This document shows, piece by piece, positions 35,654 to 44,617 of a DNA stretch of 64,000 bases. The notes under the pieces are model-generated. The model was not told where the DNA came from, made no database searches, and saw only the letters and a list, made by a program, of their open reading frames with translations. The position numbers and the translations under genes are program-made. Position 1 is the first letter of the stretch. The number at the start of each line of letters is the position of its first letter. The DNA is from Limnoraphis robusta CS-951. Its GTDB lineage: Bacteria; Cyanobacteriota; Cyanobacteriia; Cyanobacteriales; Microcoleaceae. The stretch covers positions 1 to 64,000 of the forward strand of contig NZ_LATL02000068.1 in assembly GCF_000972705.2 (NCBI RefSeq), in the 5' to 3' direction.

Positions 35654-36115
35654 ATGACTGGCATAGCAACATTTGATCGAACATTAGAACAAACTCACAC
35701 TTGGGTTAACGATATCGCCCAAATATTAAAGTGCGAAAATAAAGAACAGGTATTTCAAGGACTGCGAGTTACATTACATAAATTACGCGATCGCTTAACC
35801 GTAGAAGAAGCCGCCCATTTAGGAGCCCAACTCCCCGTATTGCTGACGGGATTTTACTACGAAGATTGGAAACCCGCAACCAACCCCGATAAGACCCGTT
35901 CCCAAGGACAATTTTTGCAGTCCGTAGAAGAACAATTACCCGCATGGGAATCAACAAATATTAGCATTGAAAACTTAGTTCGGGCTGTTTTTAACATGAT
36001 CTCAAGTCGGGTTTCAGCAGGCGAAGTAAAAGAAGTGATTAACATGATGCCGGATGAAATTAAACAGCTTTGGCCCGAACCCATGCAAGCTGAAGTCGCC
36101 GCCAGCCGACAGTAA
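35654..36115 (+). CDS. DUF2267 protein
   Basis: About 153 residues from ATG 35654; an in-frame GTG at 35594 would give 173. The start chosen matches how DUF2267 proteins begin (ATFDRTLEQTHTWVNDIAQIL). Two tandem helical halves are visible: FQGLRVTLHKLRDRLTVEEAAHLGAQLPVLLTGFYYEDW and, later, LVRAVFNMISSRVSAGEVKEVINMMPDEIKQLW. The biochemical role is unknown. It lies 18 bp before a cupin gene and forms part of a group of stress-associated genes. Confidence 0.88.
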   Translation: MTGIATFDRTLEQTHTWVNDIAQILKCENKEQVFQGLRVTLHKLRDRLTVEEAAHLGAQLPVLLTGFYYEDWKPATNPDKTRSQGQFLQSVEEQLPAWESTNISIENLVRAVFNMISSRVSAGEVKEVINMMPDEIKQLWPEPMQAEVAASRQ

Positions 36116-36133
36116 TTAACACAGTTAAAAATC

Positions 36134-36475
36134 ATGGTAGATAAAACCGTAAAAAAAGTCAGCGCCGAATATTCACCCCAAGGTGAAATGGATCAGAAAT
36201 ATTTAGTTTCCGGTCGGACAATCTCGATGCGGTTGTGGGAAAATGAACAGCCCCACGAAGGAAAACCCATCGTTGAACGGGACTATGAAACGGTTGGTTT
36301 TGTAATCAAAGGACGGGCGGAATTGTACCTAGAAGGACAGAAAATAATTCTGGAACCGGGCGATTCTTGGGTCGTTCCGAAAGGCGCCCGTCATACCTAT
36401 AAAATCATCGAACCGTTTACCGCAGTAGAAGCCACGAGTCCCCCGGCTGAAATGTACGGACGCGACCAAGTTTAA
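36134..36475 (+). CDS. cupin-domain protein
   Basis: A 113-residue single-domain beta-barrel protein. The second cupin motif is clear (LEPGDSWVVPKGARHTYKI), with a metal-binding His. The first motif is weaker (ERDYETVGFVIKGRAELYLEG), with Glu but no HxH, so metal binding may be altered. A substrate cannot be given. It follows the DUF2267 gene by 18 bp and precedes a small charged protein by 36 bp, indicating one operon. Confidence 0.85.
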   Translation: MVDKTVKKVSAEYSPQGEMDQKYLVSGRTISMRLWENEQPHEGKPIVERDYETVGFVIKGRAELYLEGQKIILEPGDSWVVPKGARHTYKIIEPFTAVEATSPPAEMYGRDQV

Positions 36476-36511
36476 ACTCAATAAAAAACGAAGAAAAGGA
36501 GGACTCAACTT

Positions 36512-36769
36512 ATGAGTACCAAAGAACAATCAAGAGAAATATTGACGGAAGAACGTCATTATTCTCAGCAGCGTCAAGAGTCAATGGTTGAACGGGCTGA
36601 ACCCCAAGCTGAGAATGCAGACGAACAAGCGGACATCACTCAAGAAAGAGCGCGAGAACTGGTTAGTGAAGCGCATCTCAAAGAAGAAAAACGTAAACAA
36701 TCCATGTCAGAACGCATGGAAGAAGCGATTGAAAAATCTCCCCTGGCTGACCCCGATCATCCTGATTAA
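36512..36769 (+). CDS. small, highly charged protein of unknown function
   Basis: An 85-residue protein made almost only of Glu, Gln, Arg, Lys and Ala, with no aromatic cluster and no Cys; it is probably disordered or a single helix. It ends in PLADPDHPD. AAAGGAGG stands just before the ATG and makes a strong ribosome binding site. Its place directly after DUF2267 and cupin suggests a shared stress response; the function is unknown. Confidence 0.65.
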   Translation: MSTKEQSREILTEERHYSQQRQESMVERAEPQAENADEQADITQERARELVSEAHLKEEKRKQSMSERMEEAIEKSPLADPDHPD

Positions 36770-36775
36770 TTGGTG

Positions 36776-36967
36776 ATGAATTAAACTTCCGAACAATCTC
36801 AGCAGGGAACCGTTGTTTCTGTTCGAGGGAGCGTAATTAACGTTAAAATTTTGCCGCCCTTACCCCCGATTTTCAAAACCTTGATGAACGCTTCTCTCTG
36901 CTTCTCAAGGAAGAGAATCGCGCCCCCTCTTTCGGGAGTTCGGGTAAAGATTTACCAATTTAGATAG
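36776..36967 (+). pseudogene. atpD: 5' relic of N-ATPase beta subunit gene
   Basis: From ATG 36776 the frame reads M-N-stop, then TSEQSQQGTVVSVRGSVINV followed by KILPPLPPIF. GTVVSVRGSV-(I/V)-x-V ... LPPI is the start of the beta subunit in the alternative, Na+-type N-ATPase operon. The third codon is TAA where CAA (Gln) is likely the ancestor, and after about 35 codons the similarity stops. The remainder to the TAG at 36965 is not recognisably ATPase. In intact N-ATPase operons atpD is the first gene. Confidence 0.68.
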
Positions 36968-37065
36968 ATGGAACTGAATCATTCTTTTACTAATATAAAG
37001 TCAATCGGGTTATTAAATTTAACCCGACGATTTAGTTCTAATGTATACGGGAGGATTTCCTTCTG

Positions 37066-37614
37066 ATGAATATTAACAGTTTCAAATCGGAAAACAACGA
37101 AAAAAGTTTAATCAAACGGATTACGAAAAACTGGAAAAAGAGCGGGTCGGCAGTGGCGATGCTCCTGTTATCCGGTGCTTTAGTTGCTTGCGGCGATCAG
37201 TTTGAAAATAACGCTCTAAATACCCAAGAGGATCTCACTTCAACCAACGAAACTGAAGAATTGGAAACGGCAACCTCTGTTGATGAAGTTGCAGATGAAA
37301 CCGAAGAACTTGTCGGTCAAACGGTTACAATTACCGGAGAAGTTGAAGAAGTTGTCGGTCTAAATTCCTTCGTATTGCAAGACGAAGAAGACTTATTTGA
37401 CGAAGATCAAGTGCTTGTAATTTCAGTGAATAATCAAGCCGAACCGATTGTTGAAGGTGAAACTGTGCAAGTTACCGGAGAAGTTCGTCAGTTTGTGGTG
37501 TCAGAATTAGAGCGCGATTATAATTTAACCTGGGACTTAGATCTCCAACGAGAACTTGAAGCTGAATATCAAAATAAAGCCGTTGTTGTAGCCGATCTGA
37601 CCCGCGTTCAGTAG
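37066..37614 (+). CDS. lipoprotein with OB-fold-like domain
   Basis: A 182-residue protein. After a long basic N-terminus, a membrane segment ([17 protein letters not shown]) ends in a lipobox LVAC, so it is probably a lipidated envelope protein. A Glu/Thr-rich acidic linker follows. Then comes a small beta domain with [23 protein letters not shown] and [15 protein letters not shown], the pattern of bacterial OB-fold lipoproteins that bind small ligands or cations. A GGGAGGA site lies just before the ATG. The gene sits exactly between two N-ATPase relics; its stop codon TAG overlaps the GTG that opens the downstream relic. Confidence 0.75.
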   Translation: MNINSFKSENNEKSLIKRITKNWKKSGSAVAMLLLSGALVACGDQFENNALNTQEDLTSTNETEELETATSVDEVADETEELVGQTVTITGEVEEVVGLNSFVLQDEEDLFDEDQVLVISVNNQAEPIVEGETVQVTGEVRQFVVSELERDYNLTWDLDLQRELEAEYQNKAVVVADLTRVQ

Positions 37615-37889
37615 TGTATTTAAGCAACACTAATGACCCCGAATTCTCAAAGGTGCATGGAACGGGCCGAGTGATGGATGTACCCGTCGGGGAAGCCTTC
37701 CTCGGTCGAGTTGGGAATTCGGTAGGCACTCCCGTCAAAATTCCCCTACAAACGGGTTTAAAAGTGATAGATGCTTTGGTTCCCAGGAGTCGGGGTCAAC
37801 GAGAATTAATTGTTGGCGATCGCCGTTCAATTACCGGAGAATTACTCGATATTGCATCGGGATTTGAAGCCTTAACTTCGAGAGAATAA
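37614..37889 (+). pseudogene. atpA: N-ATPase alpha subunit relic joined to a gamma-like tail
   Basis: This 91-codon frame holds [17 protein letters not shown] and then, after a deletion of about 30 residues, [15 protein letters not shown]2[11 protein letters not shown] of the ATP synthase alpha subunit. The P-loop that should follow (QTGKT) is gone. The last part ([20 protein letters not shown]) resembles the C-terminal helix of F1 gamma (atpG). [11 protein letters not shown] fits the alternative N-ATPase better than the housekeeping enzyme. In N-ATPase operons atpA and atpG are the last two genes, so this is the collapsed end of that operon. Confidence 0.8.
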
Positions 37890-37900
37890 AAAAACTCGGT

Positions 37901-38857
37901 TTAGGACTTGAAAGGCCCAGAAATACTACAAACTTGATTGCGTCCTTGTGCCTTCGCTTTGTATAAAGCATTATCGGATCGTATCCACAGATCATCGAGT
38001 TTTTCATCATCAACATGATAAGTGGTTACTCCCAAACTAATTGTAATTTTAATCTCAAGATTCAAGTCAGAATTAGAGTTAGAAATCGGAATCGAGAGAT
38101 CGGCGATCGCTTGCCGCAAACGTTCCGCTATTTTCAGAGCCGTTTTCAGATTAGCGTCGGGTAAAACAATGGCAAATTCTTCCCCCCCCAACCGTCCAAA
38201 ACTATCCCTCTTTCGCAATAAGCTTTGTACCTCCTGAGTCATCGTTTTCAGAACTCGATCGCCAACAATATGTCCGTAGGTATCATTAATCTTTTTAAAA
38301 AGATCGATGTCAAGCATGACGATAGAAAAAAGCCGATTATAATCAATCGCGCCCTGAAATTCGGTCTCCGCAATCGAGATCAGATGGCGACGATTGAAAA
38401 TTCCAGTGAGCGGATCGGTAATCGCTAGCTTTTCCAAAGCGGCTGCTGTTTTTTTGAGTTGATCTTGAGTATATTTTAATTCCAGATGAACTCGCACCCG
38501 AGCCAACAGTTCGGGAGGATAAAAGGGTTTAGTAATGTAATCCACAGCTCCCTGGTGAAAAGCTTCTAATAAATGCTCTCTTTCTTCACTTGCCGTCAGA
38601 AAAATAATCGGAATTTCACAGAATTTGGCATCGGCTTTTAACTGTTTACAAACTTCTAAACCGCTCATAATCGGCATCATCAAGTCCAGTAAAATTAAAT
38701 CGGGTTGAGCAAGTTTGGCGCGTTCTAGGGCTTGTTGTCCGTTAGTCGCAAATGTGACTTCATAGCCCACTTGCTCTAACATATCAGCAAGCACTTGCAG
38801 ATTTAGAGTGATATCATCAACCACTAATATGAGAAATTTATCGGGATTAAAACTCAT
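37901..38857 (-). CDS. response regulator with GGDEF diguanylate cyclase (PleD-like)
   Basis: A 318-residue protein. The receiver (residues 1-125) has DDITLNLQ, phospho-acceptor Asp in [13 protein letters not shown] and the conserved Lys in DYITKPF. The GGDEF domain (about 140-312) has the active-site version GGEEF and an intact inhibitory I-site, RKRD, five residues before it, so it should make cyclic di-GMP with product inhibition. The gene overlaps the upstream phytochrome kinase gene by 11 bp. It is therefore very probably its direct phosphorylation target, linking light to cyclic di-GMP, which controls motility and aggregation in cyanobacteria. Confidence 0.95.
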   Translation of the reverse strand: MSFNPDKFLILVVDDITLNLQVLADMLEQVGYEVTFATNGQQALERAKLAQPDLILLDLMMPIMSGLEVCKQLKADAKFCEIPIIFLTASEEREHLLEAFHQGAVDYITKPFYPPELLARVRVHLELKYTQDQLKKTAAALEKLAITDPLTGIFNRRHLISIAETEFQGAIDYNRLFSIVMLDIDLFKKINDTYGHIVGDRVLKTMTQEVQSLLRKRDSFGRLGGEEFAIVLPDANLKTALKIAERLRQAIADLSIPISNSNSDLNLEIKITISLGVTTYHVDDEKLDDLWIRSDNALYKAKAQGRNQVCSISGPFKS

Positions 38858-41800
38858 TATTTTTACGCTCTATTTCGGCTAAAATTAGAGAAAATTTTTC
38901 AATTGTGTCGGGGATTATCTGCCATTCAAAAGCATCAAGTTGGGCTGATATTTCTTGAGCATAATCGAGCAAAAGCTGACATTTATGCTCCGTTCCATAG
39001 GCTTGTAAGCGTTCATAAAAAGCCTTAACTTCACGCCTTTTCAGGGTAATTATTAACTGCTCCCAAACCGTTTTTTCTTGATTCAATTTTTCAATCAATT
39101 GAGGGAGTTGTTGTATTTCTTCAGTTTGATTAGGTTGAGATCCTAGAGTCTCCGAAGCAGTAGTTAATTGCCTCTGGGTAGAGGGAAGAACCGTTTTTAA
39201 GGCACTAACCAGTTGAGCGCGATTAATCGGTTTGTGAAGCACGCCTTGACACAGAAATTGTACATCGAGATAGTCTTGTCGCAGAACAGAAGCTGTGACA
39301 ATAAATATAGGAATATTTTGAGTTTTATCATTTTGTTTGAGGGCATTAAATACACCTCGTCCATCCAGATTTGGCATTCGCCAATCTAGCAAAATTACAT
39401 CAGGTTGTTCGGTTTGAGCAAGTTGAATTGCACTTTGACCATCCTGTACCAACAGCAAACGATGTTGAGTTCCTTCAAAATAACCTTGAATCAGTTGTAA
39501 ATTTGAGTATACGTCATCTACGGCTAATATTGTTGAACTGTTAAATTGCTTTAAGTCTTCATCAACAAATGAGACAGTCTCCGAGTCCAAAGGTGTATGA
39601 CTCACCTCGATTTCAGGAAAGATAAAAATGAAGCTACTCCCGTGACCTAATTCACTTTGCAGCATTAGAGTTCCCCCTAATAAAGTGGTGAGGCGGCGAG
39701 TAATTGCTAATCCTAAACCCGTTCCTCCGTATTTGCGCGTACTTTGACCTTCACTTTGAACAAAGGCTTCAAAAATATCGTCTTGCTGATCTTTAGCAAT
39801 ACCAATTCCTGTATCTGTTATCGCAATTTCTAGCCAGACTTTCGGGAGATTTTCTTGAGTATAAGCTTGAGCGCGAATTGAAATTTGAATAAAACCCTGC
39901 TCCGTAAATTTAATTGCATTTCCTAAGACATTAAAGAGAATTTGACGCAGACGTATACCATCAAAAAAAATGCCTTGAGGAACCGTGTCATCAATTTGGC
40001 TAATCAGAGACAATCCCTTTTCTTTAGCTCGATGGGTGAAAATCTTTTTAACTTCGGAAATTAACTGTCGTAAATTTAAAGGTTCGTAGTGGACTTTAAA
40101 CTTTCCAGCTTCGATTTTAGAGAGATCGAGAATATCATTAATCAGATCAAGTAATGACTGCCCACTGGCAGCAATTAACTCTAGATAAGAACGTTGGCGG
40201 GGTTCAGTGACTAATCCTTGAAGCAAGTCACAAAAGCCTAAAATGGCGTTCATGGGAGTGCGAATTTCATGGCTCATATTCGCTAAAAATTCGCTTTTGG
40301 CTTGATTGGCAATTTCCGCCCGTTGAGCCGCTTGTTCGAGGGCAAGCTGAGAAGACTGTAAAGCCGTGAGCATGAGTATATTTCTTAATTCTAAAGCTGC
40401 ATCAAGTTCTATTTTTTTCCAGGGAAGCGAACAGCCTTTAATCGTCTCTTTCCAAGCTTCAAAGGAGCGACGCGGAGAGAGTTGCATCGTTCCATCCTCT
40501 GCTAAAATAACGGGTTTATTGGGATTTCCAGCCCAAGTGACGGTTTGAGTTCTTTCAGGTCTTAACCAGACAATTTGATAGGAAGTATTCAGGGAGAAAA
40601 TAGAGATGACTAAAATTCCACTGGCGATCTTTTGATAAGCCGAAAACTCGGGATAAATCTCACTGAGATTATTGGTATGAAAGAGTTCGACTTGATGATT
40701 AAGTTTTAACCAATCTAACAACTTTTTTACCGCTTCAGTTGGGGGTGTATCTCCAAAAACGAGCAATTCATCTTGGAGAGCAATCAGAATCCCACTGGCA
40801 TTCACGAGAGACGATAAACGGTTGCCATTTTTATGAAGAAAAGCAATAATATTTGCAGGCTTTGTTGATAAGTTTTTCTTGAATTCTTTTTGTAAATTTC
40901 TAACTGTTTTTTGGTATTTTTCTGATTCTTTATACTGCTTTTTAAAGAGTTTAATAGACATAAACTGTCCTAAAAAATCACAGGCTTTGCGAGTTTCATA
41001 ATTGACGGATTTAGGTTGATAATGATGACAAACAATCATTCCCCACAGTTGATCATCTTGAATCAAGGAAATACATAAAGAAGCTGCAACACCCATATTT
41101 TGGAGATATTCTACATGGATCGGAGAAACACTCCTGAGCATGGAATCACTTAAATCTAAAGGTTCATTGGTGAGGGGATTAAGAACCGGAACGATATCTA
41201 CAGGTTTATAGTTGATATCGATAATCAGACGTAACCAACTTTTACAGTATAACTTTCTCGCTTGCAAAGGGATATCAGAAGCCGGATAATGCAAACCTAA
41301 ATAAGATTCTATATCCTCTTTTTTTGCTTCCGCAATCACAACTCCACTACCATCTTCTTCAAACTGGTAAATCATTACGCGATCATAACCTGTGAGTTTA
41401 AAAACTTCCCAAACTAGCCGATCTGTAGACTCTTGAAAACTGGAAACATTGACAATACTTTTGAGGGAAGCTTTGAGTAAATGATAAAAGCTGAGGGGAT
41501 AACTTCTTTGAGAATCGGATTGGATTTCTAACTCCAAACATAAAACACCATCTGTTCGATGAATCACCCCTTCAAATTTAGAATAAGGAGAGGGAATTTT
41601 TGTTCTAATTTCAAAGGGGTTAAAATAATCGAGATCAACGTTGGAAGCTGCTTGGGTTAGAAACTGAATATCCTCATCTAAAAAAATCTCATTTAATTTT
41701 TTTCCGAGTAGCGACTGAGCTTCAATGCCTAAAAAACGAACAGTATTTTGACTGGCTTGTAAAATGCTCAGATCAATGTCTTGGAATGTGAGGAGAACTC

Positions 41801-41894
41801 CATGAGGTTGAATTTTTCCCGGAATATGGATAGGTTCGCGATCACAGTTCGTCAGATCAATCGGTTCGGAATAAATAAAGTTAATATCTTGCAT
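38847..41894 (-). CDS. bacteriophytochrome-type hybrid histidine kinase
   Basis: A 1015-residue cytosolic photoreceptor kinase. N-terminal PAS with Cys17 in [20 protein letters not shown], the bilin-attachment site of BphP/CphB phytochromes. GAF with [11 protein letters not shown]; the Cys used by Cph1-type proteins is replaced ([12 protein letters not shown]), so biliverdin at Cys17 is expected. A PHY domain follows (about 335-510), then HisKA with His542, HATPase_c ([14 protein letters not shown]) and a receiver with Asp in [11 protein letters not shown]. The last 110 residues are helical and could be an Hpt-like tail without an obvious His. The gene overlaps the diguanylate cyclase gene, giving a likely red/far-red to cyclic di-GMP path. 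Confidence 0.94.
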   Translation of the reverse strand: MQDINFIYSEPIDLTNCDREPIHIPGKIQPHGVLLTFQDIDLSILQASQNTVRFLGIEAQSLLGKKLNEIFLDEDIQFLTQAASNVDLDYFNPFEIRTKIPSPYSKFEGVIHRTDGVLCLELEIQSDSQRSYPLSFYHLLKASLKSIVNVSSFQESTDRLVWEVFKLTGYDRVMIYQFEEDGSGVVIAEAKKEDIESYLGLHYPASDIPLQARKLYCKSWLRLIIDINYKPVDIVPVLNPLTNEPLDLSDSMLRSVSPIHVEYLQNMGVAASLCISLIQDDQLWGMIVCHHYQPKSVNYETRKACDFLGQFMSIKLFKKQYKESEKYQKTVRNLQKEFKKNLSTKPANIIAFLHKNGNRLSSLVNASGILIALQDELLVFGDTPPTEAVKKLLDWLKLNHQVELFHTNNLSEIYPEFSAYQKIASGILVISIFSLNTSYQIVWLRPERTQTVTWAGNPNKPVILAEDGTMQLSPRRSFEAWKETIKGCSLPWKKIELDAALELRNILMLTALQSSQLALEQAAQRAEIANQAKSEFLANMSHEIRTPMNAILGFCDLLQGLVTEPRQRSYLELIAASGQSLLDLINDILDLSKIEAGKFKVHYEPLNLRQLISEVKKIFTHRAKEKGLSLISQIDDTVPQGIFFDGIRLRQILFNVLGNAIKFTEQGFIQISIRAQAYTQENLPKVWLEIAITDTGIGIAKDQQDDIFEAFVQSEGQSTRKYGGTGLGLAITRRLTTLLGGTLMLQSELGHGSSFIFIFPEIEVSHTPLDSETVSFVDEDLKQFNSSTILAVDDVYSNLQLIQGYFEGTQHRLLLVQDGQSAIQLAQTEQPDVILLDWRMPNLDGRGVFNALKQNDKTQNIPIFIVTASVLRQDYLDVQFLCQGVLHKPINRAQLVSALKTVLPSTQRQLTTASETLGSQPNQTEEIQQLPQLIEKLNQEKTVWEQLIITLKRREVKAFYERLQAYGTEHKCQLLLDYAQEISAQLDAFEWQIIPDTIEKFSLILAEIERKNNEF

Positions 41895-42092
41895 TTTAAA
41901 AAGGTGATTGAATGGTGTGGGTGCATTTTATTATAATTTTTATAAGACTAATGTTCAAATCAGAGTTTCAACCTCCGACCCCGGTGAACCGTTCAACCAC
42001 TCAGTATTCTTTCTCAAATCCTGATCTTCTCAAACATTAAGCTTTATGAACAAGTCCAGCAAACAGACGAAGCTCTAATCTAAATACCTTAC

Positions 42093-42122
42093 AAAAAAAC
42101 AAAGAGGTTGTTGATAACCTCC
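42093..42122 (-). terminator. intrinsic terminator after tal
   Basis: On the minus strand, stem GAGGTT/AACCTC with a six-base loop, followed by TTTGTTTTTTT, 37 bp past the transaldolase stop codon. Confidence 0.8.
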
Positions 42123-42158
42123 CCGATTTAAGATATTTCAGTTAAACGAAATTTGTTT

Positions 42159-43325
42159 CTAGACGGTGGTGAGTTGTTGCGCTTTATCTGTGAGAGACTG
42201 CATCAATTCATCATAAGGCTGAGTAAACTGATCAATTCCTTCTTCCAACAATTCAGCCATCACCTGATCTAAATCAATCTGAATATCAGGAGCTTGCAGA
42301 CTTTCCATCAATTGATAAGCATGATCCACATTTGTTTCTATTTTATCGGCTGAAGGATGACAGTGATCGGCGCAAACTTCAAGAGTTTTTAGTGGTAAGG
42401 TATTCACTGTATTTTTCCCGATTAATTCATCGACATACATAACATCGCTGTATTCAGGATTTTTGGTACTCGTACTCGCCCAGAGTAACCGTTGAACATT
42501 TGCGCCTTTTTCCTCTAATGCTTTCCAGCGCTCGCTCCCGAAAATTTCCTTATATTTTTGATAGGCGATTTTAGCATTAGCAATGGCGACTTTCCCTTTT
42601 ATTTGACTCAAACGCGCCTCTTCATTCAAGTTTTCAGTGCCGATTTTTTTCATTCTTTGATCAATCAATTCATCAACTTTTACATCAATCCGACTGATAA
42701 AGAAGCTAGCAACCGAAGCTATTGAATCAATGGGTTGATTATTCTGGACTCGCGTTTCTAGTCCGCGAATATAAGCTTGAGCGGCGGCTAGATAACTGTC
42801 AACTGAAAATAACAGGGTAATATTAACGTTAATTCCTTCAGAAATCGCCTGTTCAATAGCCGCCATTCCATCAGGAGTTCCTGGGATTTTAATCATCACA
42901 TTCGGACGATTAATTTCCTTAAAGAAACGTTGAGTTTCAGAAATTGTTTTTTGAGTATCTCGCGCCAGAGAGGGTGGAATTTCGATGCTGACATAACCAT
43001 CTAATTTCTGTGATTCCTCGTAAATTGGACGAAAGATATCACAGGCTTTGCGAATATCATCAAAAATTAAGTTAGCGCAAATATCTTCTACCGACTGCTT
43101 TTTCTCAATTCCCGCTTTGATATCAGCATCATAGCTTTTATTTCCAATGATAGAAGCCTTAAAAATAGCCGGATTTGAAGTGACTCCTCGGATGTTTAGA
43201 TTTTTGATTAAATCTTCGAGTTCTCCTGATTCAATCAAACTGCGATTTAGATAATCCATCCAAATGCTTTGATCATACTGGCGAATTTTAGCGATTTGAT
43301 TCGTTGTCATCATTAATTTCTCCAA
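42159..43325 (-). CDS. tal: transaldolase
   Basis: A 388-residue TIM-barrel enzyme of the pentose phosphate pathway, exchanging a three-carbon dihydroxyacetone unit between sugar phosphates. The Schiff-base Lys is in NVMIKIPGT; RGVTSNPAIFKASI near residue 45 is the other family signature. The length suits the cyanobacterial form. ATG 43325 or ATG 43313 (MTTNQ) could both start translation. In cyanobacteria transaldolase works with the oxidative pentose pathway in the dark. The USP gene starts upstream on the same strand, 51 bp away. Confidence 0.95.
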   Translation of the reverse strand: MEKLMMTTNQIAKIRQYDQSIWMDYLNRSLIESGELEDLIKNLNIRGVTSNPAIFKASIIGNKSYDADIKAGIEKKQSVEDICANLIFDDIRKACDIFRPIYEESQKLDGYVSIEIPPSLARDTQKTISETQRFFKEINRPNVMIKIPGTPDGMAAIEQAISEGINVNITLLFSVDSYLAAAQAYIRGLETRVQNNQPIDSIASVASFFISRIDVKVDELIDQRMKKIGTENLNEEARLSQIKGKVAIANAKIAYQKYKEIFGSERWKALEEKGANVQRLLWASTSTKNPEYSDVMYVDELIGKNTVNTLPLKTLEVCADHCHPSADKIETNVDHAYQLMESLQAPDIQIDLDQVMAELLEEGIDQFTQPYDELMQSLTDKAQQLTTV

Positions 43326-43376
43326 TCTCGTCTCATTTTCAACAAACTTTTAACTTTTCAGAAAGCAATACTCCAG

Positions 43377-43895
43377 TCAGTTTTTGTTCTGCACCACTAA
43401 CACTGAACAAGGCGCATGGTGAACCACATGGTTACTCACACTTCCGATCAAAGCTTCTTTTAAACCTGTGCGACCTGTACGACCCACAACAGCTAAATCT
43501 GCATTCCATTCCTGCGCTGTTTTACAAATTTGTTGACCGGGATTTCCCCCAGCCAGAACACATTTATATTGAGTCCTAACTCCTTTATCCTCAGCCTTTT
43601 TTTGATAGTTATGCAGCCACGTCTCTGCTTGTTCTCTCGCTGTTTTAATCTCTTGTTCGGTAGCTTGTAATACCTCTTTTTCCGTCATAGAAGGATACAT
43701 TCTCATCAAAGGATGTAAACCCCTTCCGGTTGTTGTTTCTGCTGGTGCTACAGTTGGCATTTGTTCCAACCTGGGTAAGCAAAAAATCAGCAAGAGTTCA
43801 GCTTTTTGAGTGTGAGCGATATCAAACGCTTGTTCAAATACATCTTCTCCTTGGGAAGATCGATCTAATGCAGCTAATACTTTACTGTAACTCAT
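43377..43895 (-). CDS. universal stress protein, UspA family
   Basis: A 172-residue single USP domain. Starts YSKVLAALDRSSQGEDVFEQA; the ATP-binding motif G-x2-G-x9-G-S appears as GRTGRTGLKEALIGSVSNHV near residue 138, followed by APCSVLVV. It is therefore of the ATP-binding UspFG/MJ0577 type. It is located between a Ca2+-ATPase and transaldolase, fitting the stress theme, and may be co-transcribed with tal. Confidence 0.93.
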   Translation of the reverse strand: MSYSKVLAALDRSSQGEDVFEQAFDIAHTQKAELLLIFCLPRLEQMPTVAPAETTTGRGLHPLMRMYPSMTEKEVLQATEQEIKTAREQAETWLHNYQKKAEDKGVRTQYKCVLAGGNPGQQICKTAQEWNADLAVVGRTGRTGLKEALIGSVSNHVVHHAPCSVLVVQNKN

Positions 43896-44353
43896 AATGT
43901 CATTCGCTCTGTTTTTCCTGTGTTACCTTACTATATCGACCTATTAAAAAAGTGAAAAATCTATTATTTATAAATTTAACATCGAAAACCAGTAACTTCT
44001 TCTGTCAGAAGATGGATTTATCTCCCGACTGCTCAAATGACCCTCTGTTTTGATAAACTCTTCCTCTTGAAAGATGTAAACTTGACAACGAGATTATACT
44101 TTCTCACTATTAATCTTAACTTTTCTCAACATAAATATCTCTCTTAAGTGTTGGTTGAACCTCTGTCTGAAGATAGAGGAATTTTTATTTGAATAAGTTT
44201 ATATTAAAAGTTGTTTTAAAAAAATGAAATTTTGTTAAAAAACCGGGATGTAGAAGACAAAATTAACCCCATTAATAGATTCTCGAAAAGGGAGTGATTT
44301 TTAATCTCCCATCAGCTTCAATCTGAAACCCTTTCATTAAACCATTTTAAAAA
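43896..44353. other. gene-free 458-bp AT-rich spacer
   Basis: A divergent spacer between usp and the zinc-ribbon/P-ATPase genes. It holds their two promoters and a small hairpin (CCTCTGTCTGAAGATAGAGG near 44160). I see no coding relic on either strand and no repeat. Confidence 0.6.
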
Positions 44354-44566
44354 ATGATTATCTGTCCTCTCTGTTCAGGAGAATTAACTCGTCATGTTTG
44401 TCAGCACAAAATCTGTTGGTTTTGCTCGGACTGTCGGCAAACCTTATCAGACTTTTTAGTAGGACGATACAACTATCAGTCTTTAGGTTTAGCTGCGATC
44501 GCCAAAGTCAGTCTAAATTCCATCACTCCCCAAAAAACAACCGTTCCTATCCCACTAAAAAGTTAG
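44354..44566 (+). CDS. small zinc-ribbon-like protein
   Basis: A 70-residue protein with CPLC at the start and CWFCSDC near residue 21, giving four or five Cys spaced like a compact zinc ribbon (C-x2-C ... C-x2-C). The remaining 40 residues are non-descript. It stands 51 bp before the P-type ATPase gene on the same strand. Function unknown; reality is supported by the Cys pattern and operon-like spacing. Confidence 0.6.
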   Translation: MIICPLCSGELTRHVCQHKICWFCSDCRQTLSDFLVGRYNYQSLGLAAIAKVSLNSITPQKTTVPIPLKS

Positions 44567-44617
44567 CCTCATAAAAGTTAAAAGTTTCACATTTTATCCC
44601 TTTTAGGTTAACCTCCT

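Noticed and set aside
37472..37738. An 88-codon minus-strand frame opposite the atpA relic
   Set aside because: It is antisense to the lipoprotein gene and the ATPase relic and shows no features of its own.
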